NCBI GenBank assembly: GCA_002320455.1
Contig: DCKU01000014.1
Coordinates: 1-11,126 of the forward strand
Reading direction: 5' to 3'
Length of the DNA: 11,126 nucleotides
Origin: Salinisphaera sp. UBA1666
Lineage (GTDB): Bacteria > Pseudomonadota > Gammaproteobacteria > Nevskiales > Salinisphaeraceae
Shown here: in pieces, positions 1-6,508 of the stretch
Layout: every line of letters begins with the position of its first letter
Position numbering within the stretch: position 1 is the first letter of the stretch
Program-made: the position numbers and the translations under genes
The notes under the pieces: generated by a model
Database searches by the model: none
Seen by the model: the letters and a program-made list of their open reading frames with translations, nothing else
Told to the model about the DNA's origin: nothing

Positions 1-1
1 C

Positions 2-373
2 GTACGAAACGGCAACAGCCCCTACAACGCGCCCACGGTAGACACCTGGGACGGTTATCGTTTCCAGGCCAACTACTCGGTCCCGCTCGGCAAGGGGCCG
101 CTGGATGGCAACCTGCTCTATGTCGGTTTTCTCAATTACGACTTCGGCTCGGAGCTGGGCGATCGAGCCGGGCCGTTTCGGACCAACGACGCGCTGGTCG
201 AGACCAACGTATTCATCCTGTCCTATACCCACCTGCGCTATTTTTTCGCCGCGCGCTATTTCAAGAACGGCGGCCAGTGGCAAGACGGGGCGATTCTGAA
301 TTTCGGCAACGGGCCCCAGCGCCTGGATGAGAACGGCTGGGGGTATTACCTGGCCATCGGCTGGCAGTTCTGA
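2..373 (+). CDS. Tsx-like nucleoside-specific outer-membrane channel, C-terminal part (5' end outside window)
   Basis: This reading frame is open from the left edge to a TGA at 371-373 and gives about 123 residues with no start inside the window. The protein is rich in alternating aromatic and polar strands (for example NLLYVGFLNYDFGSE and HLRYFFAARYFKNGG) and ends in GWGYYLAIGWQF. A terminal Phe in an amphipathic last strand is the classic signature of an outer-membrane beta-barrel recognised by the BAM complex. The spacing of Gly/Asn/Trp in the last strands resembles the Tsx channel family, which passes nucleosides across the outer membrane. The permease, deoB and udp downstream fit that role, and the permease starts only 2 bp after this stop, so they are probably cotranscribed. 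Family assignment rests on the C-terminal strands and context; another small porin is possible. Confidence 0.72.
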   Translation, partial: VRNGNSPYNAPTVDTWDGYRFQANYSVPLGKGPLDGNLLYVGFLNYDFGSELGDRAGPFRTNDALVETNVFILSYTHLRYFFAARYFKNGGQWQDGAILNFGNGPQRLDENGWGYYLAIGWQF

Positions 374-375
374 CT

Positions 376-1767
376 ATGGCATCAAGCGACCTACACGACG
401 ACACGCCTGCGGCCACGGCCGGCTCGGAAAACGTCGAAACCATCGGCATCGCCCCGGTGCCCGAGGCACGCCGCGACATGTCGGCGCTGTCGTTGTTCTC
501 GATCTGGGGCCTGGCCTCGGCGTCGGCGACCACGCCGGTCATCGGTCTATTGCTCTACGACGTGGGCCTGACCAACTTCTTCATCGCGGTCATCGTGGCT
601 GGTCTCATCGGCATTATTCCGGCCGGACTGTTTTCGGAGCAGGGCCGAGAGGTGCCGTTGATTTCGCTGGTGACCGCCCGGGCCACCTTCGGCCCGGGCG
701 CGTCTTTCTTTCTGGCGATTCTCTATACCCTGGTCGGGGCCGGCTGGTTCGGCTTGAATACCGACGTCGGCGGCCAGATTCTGTCCACGCTCTACCCGGG
801 CTACGGCAGCATGTGGTACTGGCTTCTGGGCATCGGCCAGACCGGGCTCGTGTTTCTGGGCATGAAGTGGCTGGAGCGTTTCTATAACTGGACCGCGTTC
901 ATCTTTATCGCCAGCTACGGCGTGCTCATCTACTACATGGTCACGCGCTATCCGCTGGTGTTGCCGTTCGAGGCCAGCGGCTCGGTGCACTGGGGCGCGA
1001 TCGTCCAGACCATTCTGAGCTTTTCGCTGCTGGCCTGGGCCTATGAATTTTCTACGGTCTCGCGGTTCTGCCCGCCAAAGACGGCCGATGAGTCGCGTAC
1101 CCGGCGGGCCGCCTACTTCAGCGCGGCCACCGTGGGCGTGTTGCTGCCGGTGCTGTTGATGGGCGTTCTGGGGCTGGTCGGAAAGGCCTCGACCGGCGAA
1201 TGGAATATCGCCCTGATCGCCAAGGACCTGCCCGTGGGCGGGGCAGTGGCAGCACTCGGCGTCATTCTGGCCATCGCCCATACCAACGCCATGAATCTTT
1301 ACCCGGCGGTGACCAAGCTGCTGGCGGCCAGCGAGATCGTACGCGAGCCGCATCGTTACGATCAGCCCGTGGCGTCGCTCGCGTTGGGTCTGGTGGCGAC
1401 CCTGATGGCCGTGGGCGGTATTCTGGACCACGTCGAGCCGTTTCTATCGGTGCTGGGCGTGTTCTTGTTCCCATTCACGTCTTTGATGATGTTCGACTGG
1501 GTGGTGGTACAGAAACGGGCCACGCCGCCGGCCGTCTTTTTCGAGAAGAAAGCCCGCCTGGTCGAACAGTTCCGTCCCAGCGCCTGTATCGCCTTCGTGG
1601 TCGGCGTGGGGCTGTCGCTGCTGGGCTATTTCGACGGTCTGCCGAGTGTGTTGACCGACACGCTCCCGTGGACCGTCATTGCCTCGGTGTTGGCCTGTGC
1701 GCTGTATGCGTTGCTGCGCCGGGTACTGCCCGAGCCGCCGCTGTCGAACGAGGGCCGGCGCGCATGA
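376..1767 (+). CDS. NCS1-family nucleobase/nucleoside permease (cytosine/purine/uracil/allantoin/thiamine type)
   Basis: The 463-residue protein has a hydrophilic N-terminus (about 1-35) followed by roughly twelve hydrophobic segments, as in NCS1 symporters (12 helices, LeuT fold). Family-like features are the first helix with SIWGLASASATTPVIG (42-57), the TARATFG loop after helix 2 (100-106), the GWFGLNTDVGGQ helix-3 motif (123-134) and the LLAWAYEFSTVSRFCP segment (218-233), which matches the conserved Trp...Ser-Arg-Phe/Tyr region before the cytoplasmic loop. NCS1 proteins import nucleobases, nucleosides or related compounds with H+ or Na+ through the inner membrane. The exact substrate cannot be read from sequence; a Tsx-like channel upstream and deaminase/udp genes downstream suggest pyrimidine nucleosides or bases. 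The ATG is 2 bp after the channel stop, and the final ATGA overlaps the next gene's start. Confidence 0.88.
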   Translation: MASSDLHDDTPAATAGSENVETIGIAPVPEARRDMSALSLFSIWGLASASATTPVIGLLLYDVGLTNFFIAVIVAGLIGIIPAGLFSEQGREVPLISLVTARATFGPGASFFLAILYTLVGAGWFGLNTDVGGQILSTLYPGYGSMWYWLLGIGQTGLVFLGMKWLERFYNWTAFIFIASYGVLIYYMVTRYPLVLPFEASGSVHWGAIVQTILSFSLLAWAYEFSTVSRFCPPKTADESRTRRAAYFSAATVGVLLPVLLMGVLGLVGKASTGEWNIALIAKDLPVGGAVAALGVILAIAHTNAMNLYPAVTKLLAASEIVREPHRYDQPVASLALGLVATLMAVGGILDHVEPFLSVLGVFLFPFTSLMMFDWVVVQKRATPPAVFFEKKARLVEQFRPSACIAFVVGVGLSLLGYFDGLPSVLTDTLPWTVIASVLACALYALLRRVLPEPPLSNEGRRA

Positions 1768-2024
1768 GTGCGGCTATCGACTGGGCAAAGCTCGCCGCTG
1801 CTGCCTGGCAGGTTCGTGCCAACGCGTACGCGCCGTACTCGGGCTTTGCCGTGGGGGCGGCCACCGACGCCGCCACGCCGACCTGGCCCTGTGGGCAGTG
1901 TCGTCAGAAGCTGGCCGAGCTGGCGGCCCACGAGTGCAGGGTGATGGCCGTCACACGAGACACGAAGACGCCGCCGTTCGAGCTCGCCGAGCTGTTGCCG
2001 GGCGCGCTGCGCGAGCTGACATGA
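1764..2024 (+). pseudogene. cdd: Cytidine deaminase with in-frame internal deletion (catalytic segment missing)
   Basis: The frame encodes 86 residues against about 130-136 for tetrameric cytidine deaminases. The N-terminal signature NAYAPYSGFAVGA (20-32) and the second zinc-site signature PCGQCRQ (42-48) are both clear, and the C-terminal FELAELLPGA (72-81) matches the family's end. Between VGA and PCG there are only about 10 residues where the B. subtilis enzyme has about 56. Missing are the Asn-x-Glu-Asn substrate motif and the Cys-Ala-Glu motif, which supplies one zinc ligand and the catalytic glutamate. About 46 codons therefore seem deleted in frame. The product should not deaminate cytidine. 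Start ATG overlaps the permease stop (ATGA), a GAGGG lies 9 nt upstream, and the end overlaps deoB by ATGA, so translational coupling through the operon is intact. It could be a retained small non-catalytic protein rather than a dead gene. Confidence 0.85.
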
Positions 2025-3226
2025 AGCGGGCTGCCTCTACACCCGGCCGCTGTATCCTGCTGGTGATGGATTCCGTGGGTATCGGCGCTGCCCCCGACGC
2101 AGGGCGTTACGGCGACGACGGCGCCGATACGCTGGGCCATATCGTGGCCGCCACGCCGACGCTTAAGCTGGCCAACCTGGCCCGCCTAGGTCTGGGCGAG
2201 GCGGCCAATGAGGCCCGCGGTCAGGCACTGCCACATGGTATAGGCCAGACAGCCGAGACGGCTGCCTGGGCCCATGCGCTGCCGCAGGGCGCGCCCAAGG
2301 GCAGCACCGGCGGTCACTGGGAGATTGCTGGCGTGCCAGTCGAACGAGACTGGGGCTATTTCGGCGAGGACCCGGACGCGCCGTATCCGTCGGCCTTGCT
2401 TGAGACGCTGGTCGCCGAGGCCGGTCTGCCGGGCCTGATTACCGTCGGGCGTGCCTCGGGGACCGCCGTCATCGCTGAGCACGGCGCGGCCCACTGCGAT
2501 ACGGGCCGTCCCATCGTCTATACCTCGGCCGACAGCGTGCTGCAGATCGCTGCCCACGAGCGTCACTTCGGGCTGGAGCGACTCTACGGCGTGTGTGAAA
2601 TCGCCCGTCGGCTGTGTGACGACCATCGTATCGCCCGGGTGATCGCGCGCCCGTTTGCGGGCGCCATCGCGGCTGATTTTCAGCGTACGGACAACCGGCG
2701 AGACTTCGCGATCCCGCCGTCGGCGCCCACGCTGCTCGACGCGCTGTGCGACCGTGGCATACGGGTGACCACCTTCGGCAAAATCGGTGACCTGTTCGCG
2801 CATCGCGGCATCGATACCCAGTATCCGGCCACCGGGCTGAACGCGGTTTTCGATAACCTCGAGGGCGCGCTCGCCGGTGGCCACGGCTCGGGCTTGTTCT
2901 TTGCCAACTTCTGCGACTTTGACTCCAAGTACGGCCACCGCCGCGACGTGGCCGGCTATGCAGACGAACTGGCCCGCTTCGATAGGCGGCTCGGAACCTT
3001 CATCCACGAACTTTCGCCCGCGGATCTGCTGATCGTGACCGCCGATCACGGCAACGATCCCACGGCGCCCGGCAGCGACCATACGCGTGAAACGGTCCCG
3101 GTCCTGCTGCGCGGACCCGGCGTGGTCCCAGGCAGCCACGGCCGGCGCGCCAGCTTCTGCGATATCGGGGCCACCGCGGCTGCGTTTTTCGGCCTGACCG
3201 GACTACGGGGCCAGCCCATTGATTGA
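2021..3226 (+). CDS. deoB: Phosphopentomutase
   Basis: This 401-residue protein (E. coli 407) interconverts ribose- or deoxyribose-1-phosphate and the 5-phosphate, linking nucleoside phosphorolysis to the pentose phosphate pathway. It belongs to the alkaline phosphatase superfamily with two Mn ions. Visible hallmarks are LLVMDSVGIGAAPDAG (13-28, metal ligand D17), GADTLGH (34-40), GHWEIAGVPV (98-107), YTSADSVLQIAAHE, RVIARPF, the Phe-Asp-Ser-Lys-Tyr-Gly-His-Arg-Arg-Asp segment, and the C-terminal TADHGNDPT and DHTRE metal motifs. The usual Lys-Asp-Thr before GHWE, whose Thr is phosphorylated, reads K93-G94-S95-T96-G97 here, so Ser95 occupies the Thr position in a gapless alignment. The ATG at 2021 overlaps the deaminase stop and is preferred over the ATG at 2066, which would cut into the first metal motif. 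Confidence 0.95.
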   Translation: MKRAASTPGRCILLVMDSVGIGAAPDAGRYGDDGADTLGHIVAATPTLKLANLARLGLGEAANEARGQALPHGIGQTAETAAWAHALPQGAPKGSTGGHWEIAGVPVERDWGYFGEDPDAPYPSALLETLVAEAGLPGLITVGRASGTAVIAEHGAAHCDTGRPIVYTSADSVLQIAAHERHFGLERLYGVCEIARRLCDDHRIARVIARPFAGAIAADFQRTDNRRDFAIPPSAPTLLDALCDRGIRVTTFGKIGDLFAHRGIDTQYPATGLNAVFDNLEGALAGGHGSGLFFANFCDFDSKYGHRRDVAGYADELARFDRRLGTFIHELSPADLLIVTADHGNDPTAPGSDHTRETVPVLLRGPGVVPGSHGRRASFCDIGATAAAFFGLTGLRGQPID

Positions 3227-3236
3227 GAGACACGAT

Positions 3237-4004
3237 ATGAGCGATCAACGCCAATATCACATCGCCTTGTCGGCTGCCGATATCCAGGGGGGTGCCGATG
3301 TGCTGCTGCCCGGCGATCCGGGCCGGGTAGCGGATCTGGCCCGGTCGCTGGATGAGAATGCCGTCGCGCTGGGGGCCAATCGCGAATACTGTTCATGGCT
3401 GGCGCATCTGGACGGGCGCCCCGTGTTGGTGTGTTCCTCGGGACTGGGCGCGCCTTCAACGGCGGTCGCCGTGGAAGAGCTGGCGAACATCGGTCTCAAA
3501 CGCTTTATCCGGGTCGGCACCACGGGCGCGATTCAGCCCGATATCGACTTCGCCGATATCGTTATCAGCAAGGCCGCGGTGCGCCTGGAAGGCACGTCCA
3601 GCCATTACGCGCCGATGGCGTACCCGGCCGTCGCCTCGTTCTCGTTGACCCAACGGCTAGTAGCCGCCGCCGAGCGGCTGGGCGTGCCGCATCACGTGGG
3701 CATCACGGCCTCGTCGGATACGTTCTGGCCGGGCCAGGAGCGCTATGACAGCCACTCCGGCTATGTGCGGCGCGCGTTCCAGGGCTCGCTGGCCGAGTGG
3801 CGGGCGCTGGGCGTGGCGAACTTCGAGATGGAAGCCGCGGCCCTGTTCACGACCTGTTCGACCTTCGGGCTAGAGGCCGCCTGTCTATGCGGCGTGATCG
3901 CTCGCCGCGTGGACTCGCAGGCGGTGGATCACGATGCTTATCCGCTGGCGGCCGAGCGCTGGCAGGCCATTATTCGCGAGGCGCTTGTGGGCACCCGCGG
4001 ATAA
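3237..4004 (+). CDS. udp: Uridine phosphorylase
   Basis: The 255-residue protein aligns almost end to end with E. coli Udp (253 residues). It splits uridine with phosphate into uracil and ribose-1-phosphate in the cytoplasm. Phosphate-site residues are present in PGDPGR (R30) and RVGTTGAIQ (R92, T95), together with an N-terminal H8 that serves the neighbouring subunit. The uracil-specific Q167 and R169 lie in SSDTFWPGQERYD, and the ribose-binding E197-M198-E199 in NFEMEAAA. The Gln/Arg pair separates Udp from purine nucleoside phosphorylases of the same family. The ATG at 3237 has GAGAGA 6 nt upstream; an in-frame TTG at 3219 inside deoB is less likely. The gene starts 10 bp after deoB, which would handle its ribose-1-phosphate product. 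Confidence 0.95.
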   Translation: MSDQRQYHIALSAADIQGGADVLLPGDPGRVADLARSLDENAVALGANREYCSWLAHLDGRPVLVCSSGLGAPSTAVAVEELANIGLKRFIRVGTTGAIQPDIDFADIVISKAAVRLEGTSSHYAPMAYPAVASFSLTQRLVAAAERLGVPHHVGITASSDTFWPGQERYDSHSGYVRRAFQGSLAEWRALGVANFEMEAAALFTTCSTFGLEAACLCGVIARRVDSQAVDHDAYPLAAERWQAIIREALVGTRG

Positions 4005-4104
4005 AAAGCCGGGCGCAACTGTGGCAAGATGTCGGCCTTGTTTGGCGCGGGCGGTTCAATGACACGCGGCCGCGCCATCGCTTTGGTTTGATTAAGGATG
4101 TTCT
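4005..4104 (+). other. 100-bp intergenic gap between udp and the PfkB kinase
   Basis: This is one of the larger gaps in the nucleoside cluster. It ends in a good ribosome binding site, AAGGA at 4094-4098, 6 nt before the kinase ATG, which fixes that start. A CAAGAT at 4025-4030 could be a -10 element, but I see no matching -35. An imperfect inverted repeat (AAGCCG near 4006, CGGCCTT near 4033) has a long loop and only a weak T run after it. Whether the kinase has its own promoter is therefore undecided. Confidence 0.4.
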
Positions 4105-5052
4105 ATGTCCGCTCTGATTTGCGGTTCGATCGCTTTCGACACGATCATGGTCTATTCGGGCCAGTTCAAGAACGAGATCCTGCCGGATCAGGTTCATATG
4201 CTGAACGTGTCGTTTCTCGTGCCCGACATGCGTCGTGAGTACGGCGGTTGTGCCGGCAATATCGCGTATTCGCTGGCGCTGCTGGGCGGCAAGGGCCAGG
4301 CCATGGCCACCGTCGGCAAGGATTTCGACGACTACGGCGCCTGGATGGCCGAGCACGGCATCAGCCGCGATTACATCAAGGTCATCGACGACGCCTACAC
4401 CGCTCAGGCGTATATCACGACCGACCTGGACGATAACCAAATCACAGCGTTCCACCCGGGCGCTATGAACCATGCCCACGAGCAGACGGTCCCCACGGAC
4501 GCCGGCTTTACGCTGGGCGTGGTCTCGCCCGACGGCAAGGACGGCATGGTGGCGCACGCGCAGCAGTTCGCCGATGCCGGTATCGACTTCATCTTCGACC
4601 CGGGTCAGGGGCTGCCGATGTTCAACGGCGACGAGCTGAAGACCATCATCGGCCAGGCGTCTTATCTGGCGCTCAACGACTACGAGTCGCAGCTGGTACG
4701 GGATCGTACCGGCATGAGCGAAGACGAAATCGCTGCCCAGCTCAAGGCGTTGATCGTCACCAAGGGCGGCAACGGCTCGCTGATCTATGCCGACGGCCAG
4801 ACCCACGAGATCCCGACCGGCAGCCCGTCGGCACTGGCGGACCCCACGGGGTGCGGCGATGCCTTCCGCGCGGGGCTGATCTACGGTCTGCAGCAGGGCC
4901 TGGACTGGCCGACCACCGGACGCATCGCCTCGCTGATGGGCACCATCAAGATCGAGCGCCCGGGTACCCAGAACCATTCGTTCACGATGGATGCGTTCAA
5001 GAAACGTCTGGGCGACGAATTCGGCGCAGAATACGCCGAAGCGCTCGGCTGA
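4105..5052 (+). CDS. PfkB-family carbohydrate/nucleoside kinase (adenosine kinase-like)
   Basis: The 315-residue protein is a ribokinase-fold (PfkB) kinase. It has the N-terminal substrate-side motif GGCAGN (47-52), the internal FDPGQG (residues after IDFIF), VTKGGNGS, and the C-terminal catalytic signature DPTGCGD (246-252) followed by AFRAGL. D252 is the expected general base that activates the substrate hydroxyl. The usual Gly-Ala-Gly-Asp reads Gly-Cys-Gly-Asp. The opening LICGSIAFDTIMVYSGQFK is typical of a proteobacterial group commonly annotated as adenosine kinase or generic carbohydrate kinase. Adenosine phosphorylation would fit next to nucleoside uptake and phosphorolysis genes, but sequence alone does not exclude inosine/guanosine or a sugar. 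The start is set by AAGGA 6 nt upstream. Confidence 0.87.
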   Translation: MSALICGSIAFDTIMVYSGQFKNEILPDQVHMLNVSFLVPDMRREYGGCAGNIAYSLALLGGKGQAMATVGKDFDDYGAWMAEHGISRDYIKVIDDAYTAQAYITTDLDDNQITAFHPGAMNHAHEQTVPTDAGFTLGVVSPDGKDGMVAHAQQFADAGIDFIFDPGQGLPMFNGDELKTIIGQASYLALNDYESQLVRDRTGMSEDEIAAQLKALIVTKGGNGSLIYADGQTHEIPTGSPSALADPTGCGDAFRAGLIYGLQQGLDWPTTGRIASLMGTIKIERPGTQNHSFTMDAFKKRLGDEFGAEYAEALG

Positions 5053-5068
5053 TGTCCACTACCGGCCG

Positions 5069-5080
5069 GAGCCCGGGCTC
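5069..5080. repeat. Perfect 12-bp palindrome GAGCCCGGGCTC
   Basis: This perfect palindrome lies in the 49-bp gap between the kinase stop and the acetyltransferase start, just after a CCGGCCGG. It could fold into a short GC hairpin in the mRNA or be a two-fold DNA site. No T run follows, so it is not a standard terminator. A related sequence (TGAGCCCGGCTCA) recurs just after the acetyltransferase gene. Confidence 0.4.
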
Positions 5081-5101
5081 GGTCGCGCAGTGTGTTGGGG
5101 C

Positions 5102-5644
5102 ATGATTGTCATGCCCGGACACATCGCAACGCCCCGGCTGGATTTGCGGGCGCCTACACCGCAAGACGGCCCGGCTATCTGGGCGTATGCCAGTGATCCG
5201 GTGGCTACGCGCTATATGGTGTGGCCTACCCACGAAACGCCGGACGATCTGGACGATTTCTTAGACGACGTCGCCGACGGCTGGGCCGCCGGCGACGATT
5301 TTACGTACGGCATCGTGCTGCGCGCGTCGGCGACGTTCGTTGGCATGGCGTCGTGCCAGTTCAGCGACGAGGGCGCCGAGATCGGTTTTATCGTGGCCCC
5401 CGCCTACTGGGGGCAGGGCATCGCGCGTGAGGCCGCGGGTCACGTGCTCGACGCAGCACGCGAGATTTCATCTATCTATCGCTTCTGGGCGACGTGCGAT
5501 GCCGATAATCCCGCCTCTGCGGCCGTTTTAAAGGCTCTGGGCATGTCGTTCGAAGGCTGTCTCAGACGGCGTTCTATGCGGCCCAACCGGGCGGATGTCA
5601 TCGGCCCTCAAGATGATCTGATCTATGCTTGGGTGCGTCCCTGA
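5102..5644 (+). CDS. GNAT-family N-acetyltransferase, RimJ/RimL type
   Basis: The protein is 180 residues from ATG 5102, or 177 from ATG 5111; neither has a good Shine-Dalgarno sequence, and the homologous part (TPRLDLRAPTPQD) begins after both. The acetyl-CoA binding motif A is clear: EIGFIVAPAYWGQGIAREAA (93-112), with the Gln/Gly-x-Gly-x-Ala pyrophosphate loop. NPASAAVLKALGMSFEG further on is the usual helix-strand end of RimJ/RimL-like enzymes, in which a neighbouring Asn and the GLGF/ALGM turn are conserved. Such enzymes acetylate ribosomal protein N-termini, other amines or small molecules; the acceptor here cannot be inferred. The gene is not obviously linked in function to the kinase upstream or to lgt downstream. 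Confidence 0.85.
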   Translation: MIVMPGHIATPRLDLRAPTPQDGPAIWAYASDPVATRYMVWPTHETPDDLDDFLDDVADGWAAGDDFTYGIVLRASATFVGMASCQFSDEGAEIGFIVAPAYWGQGIAREAAGHVLDAAREISSIYRFWATCDADNPASAAVLKALGMSFEGCLRRRSMRPNRADVIGPQDDLIYAWVRP

Positions 5645-5654
5645 GCCCGGCTCA
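5642..5654. repeat. Short inverted repeat TGAGC-CCG-GCTCA overlapping the acetyltransferase stop
   Basis: Five-base arms surround a 3-nt centre, and the first arm includes part of the TGA stop. CCCTTTTGT follows about 8 nt later, so a weak terminator is conceivable, but the arms are short and the T run is brief and displaced. It resembles the palindrome in front of the same gene. Confidence 0.25.
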
Positions 5655-5692
5655 GGCGTGGCCCTTTTGTCCCACTCGCTGTAGTACCTGCC

Positions 5693-6508
5693 ATGTTCGT
5701 ACGTCCCGAGATCGACCCGGTCGCGTTTTCGATCGGCCCGCTGTCCGTGCACTGGTACGGACTCATGTATCTGCTGTCGTTTCTCGTCGGCTGGGGGCTG
5801 GCGGTCTGGCGCACTCGTCTGCCGCATATCCGCTGGAACAGCGAAGAGGTCGGCGACCTCTTGTTTTATGTGGTTCTGGGCGTGGTGCTGGGCGGCCGTC
5901 TGGGTTACGTACTGCTGTATCAGCCCGGGTTTTTCTTGACCCATCCGCTACAGATCTTTGCGATCTGGGACGGCGGTATGTCGTTTCACGGCGGTATGAT
6001 CGGTGTGTTCGTGGCCTCGGCCATCTTCGGCGCCAAGACCCGGCGTACGTTTTTCCAGATCACCGATTTCATCGCGCCCATCGTGCCGGTGGGGCTATTC
6101 TTCGGGCGTATCGCCAACTTCATTAACGGCGAGCTGATCGGGCGCGTGACTGATGTGCCGTGGGCGATGATCTACCCCGAGGTAGGCAACCAGCCGCGAC
6201 ACCCCTCCGAGCTGTATGAAGCCAGCCTCGAAGGGTTGCTGCTGTTTCTTATTCTTTGGATCTATTCATCGCGGCCCCGCCCGCGAGCGGCGGTCTCTGG
6301 CGCGTTCCTGCTGGGCTACGGCAGTTTCCGGCTGTTCTGTGAGTTCTTTCGTCAGCCGGATGCCTTTGCCGGCTTTATCGCTTTTGGCTGGGTTACGCTG
6401 GGCATGGCCTATTCGGCGCCCATGATCGTGGCCGGCCTCATCATGCTCGTCTGGGCGTATACCCGGGTTGATCCGAACACTGCCGAACGCGAATCCGAGG
6501 CGCGCTGA
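5693..6508 (+). CDS. lgt: Phosphatidylglycerol--prolipoprotein diacylglyceryl transferase
   Basis: The 271-residue multi-pass inner-membrane protein transfers diacylglycerol from phosphatidylglycerol to the lipobox cysteine of prolipoproteins, the first step of lipoprotein maturation. Family motifs include VHWYGLMYLLSF (19-30), WDGGMSFHGGMIG (92-104), the Lgt signature GRIANFINGELIGR (138-151) and RHPSELYEASLEG (169-181). H99 and R139 correspond to the essential H103 and R143 of E. coli; LGYGSFRLFCEFFRQPD (207-223) supplies the conserved Tyr and Arg of the last part. Seven hydrophobic segments are apparent. The start ATG 5693 gives the family N-terminus (FVRPEIDPVAFSIGP), though no strong ribosome binding site is seen. 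The stop overlaps the thyA start (TGATG), as expected for a coupled lgt-thyA pair. Confidence 0.96.
   Translation: MFVRPEIDPVAFSIGPLSVHWYGLMYLLSFLVGWGLAVWRTRLPHIRWNSEEVGDLLFYVVLGVVLGGRLGYVLLYQPGFFLTHPLQIFAIWDGGMSFHGGMIGVFVASAIFGAKTRRTFFQITDFIAPIVPVGLFFGRIANFINGELIGRVTDVPWAMIYPEVGNQPRHPSELYEASLEGLLLFLILWIYSSRPRPRAAVSGAFLLGYGSFRLFCEFFRQPDAFAGFIAFGWVTLGMAYSAPMIVAGLIMLVWAYTRVDPNTAERESEAR

Noticed and set aside
547..1431. 294-codon minus-strand frame opposite the NCS1 permease
   Set aside because: The translation is a His/Gln/Arg-rich shadow of a hydrophobic membrane protein, which is typical antisense composition in GC-rich DNA.
1200..1763. In-frame upstream extension of the deaminase remnant through the permease gene
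   Set aside because: The extension is Arg/Gly-rich out-of-frame permease sequence. The family start NAYAPYSGF lies after ATG 1764, so no fusion protein is supported.
1679..2020. In-frame upstream extension of deoB
   Set aside because: It overlaps the deaminase remnant in another frame and shows no family similarity; ATG 2021 gives the normal DeoB N-terminus.
4006..4046. Possible terminator between udp and the kinase
   Set aside because: The arms (AAGCCG and CGGCCTT) are imperfect, the loop is about 20 nt, and the T run is interrupted, so the structure is too weak to call.
3970..4977. 335-codon minus-strand frame opposite the PfkB kinase
   Set aside because: It runs exactly opposite a gene with intact family motifs and has a biased, low-complexity composition; no ribosome binding site or homology is apparent.
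4991..5101. Longer N-terminus for the acetyltransferase beginning inside the kinase gene
   Set aside because: The extra residues overlap kinase coding sequence and do not resemble GNAT proteins, whose conserved part begins after ATG 5111.
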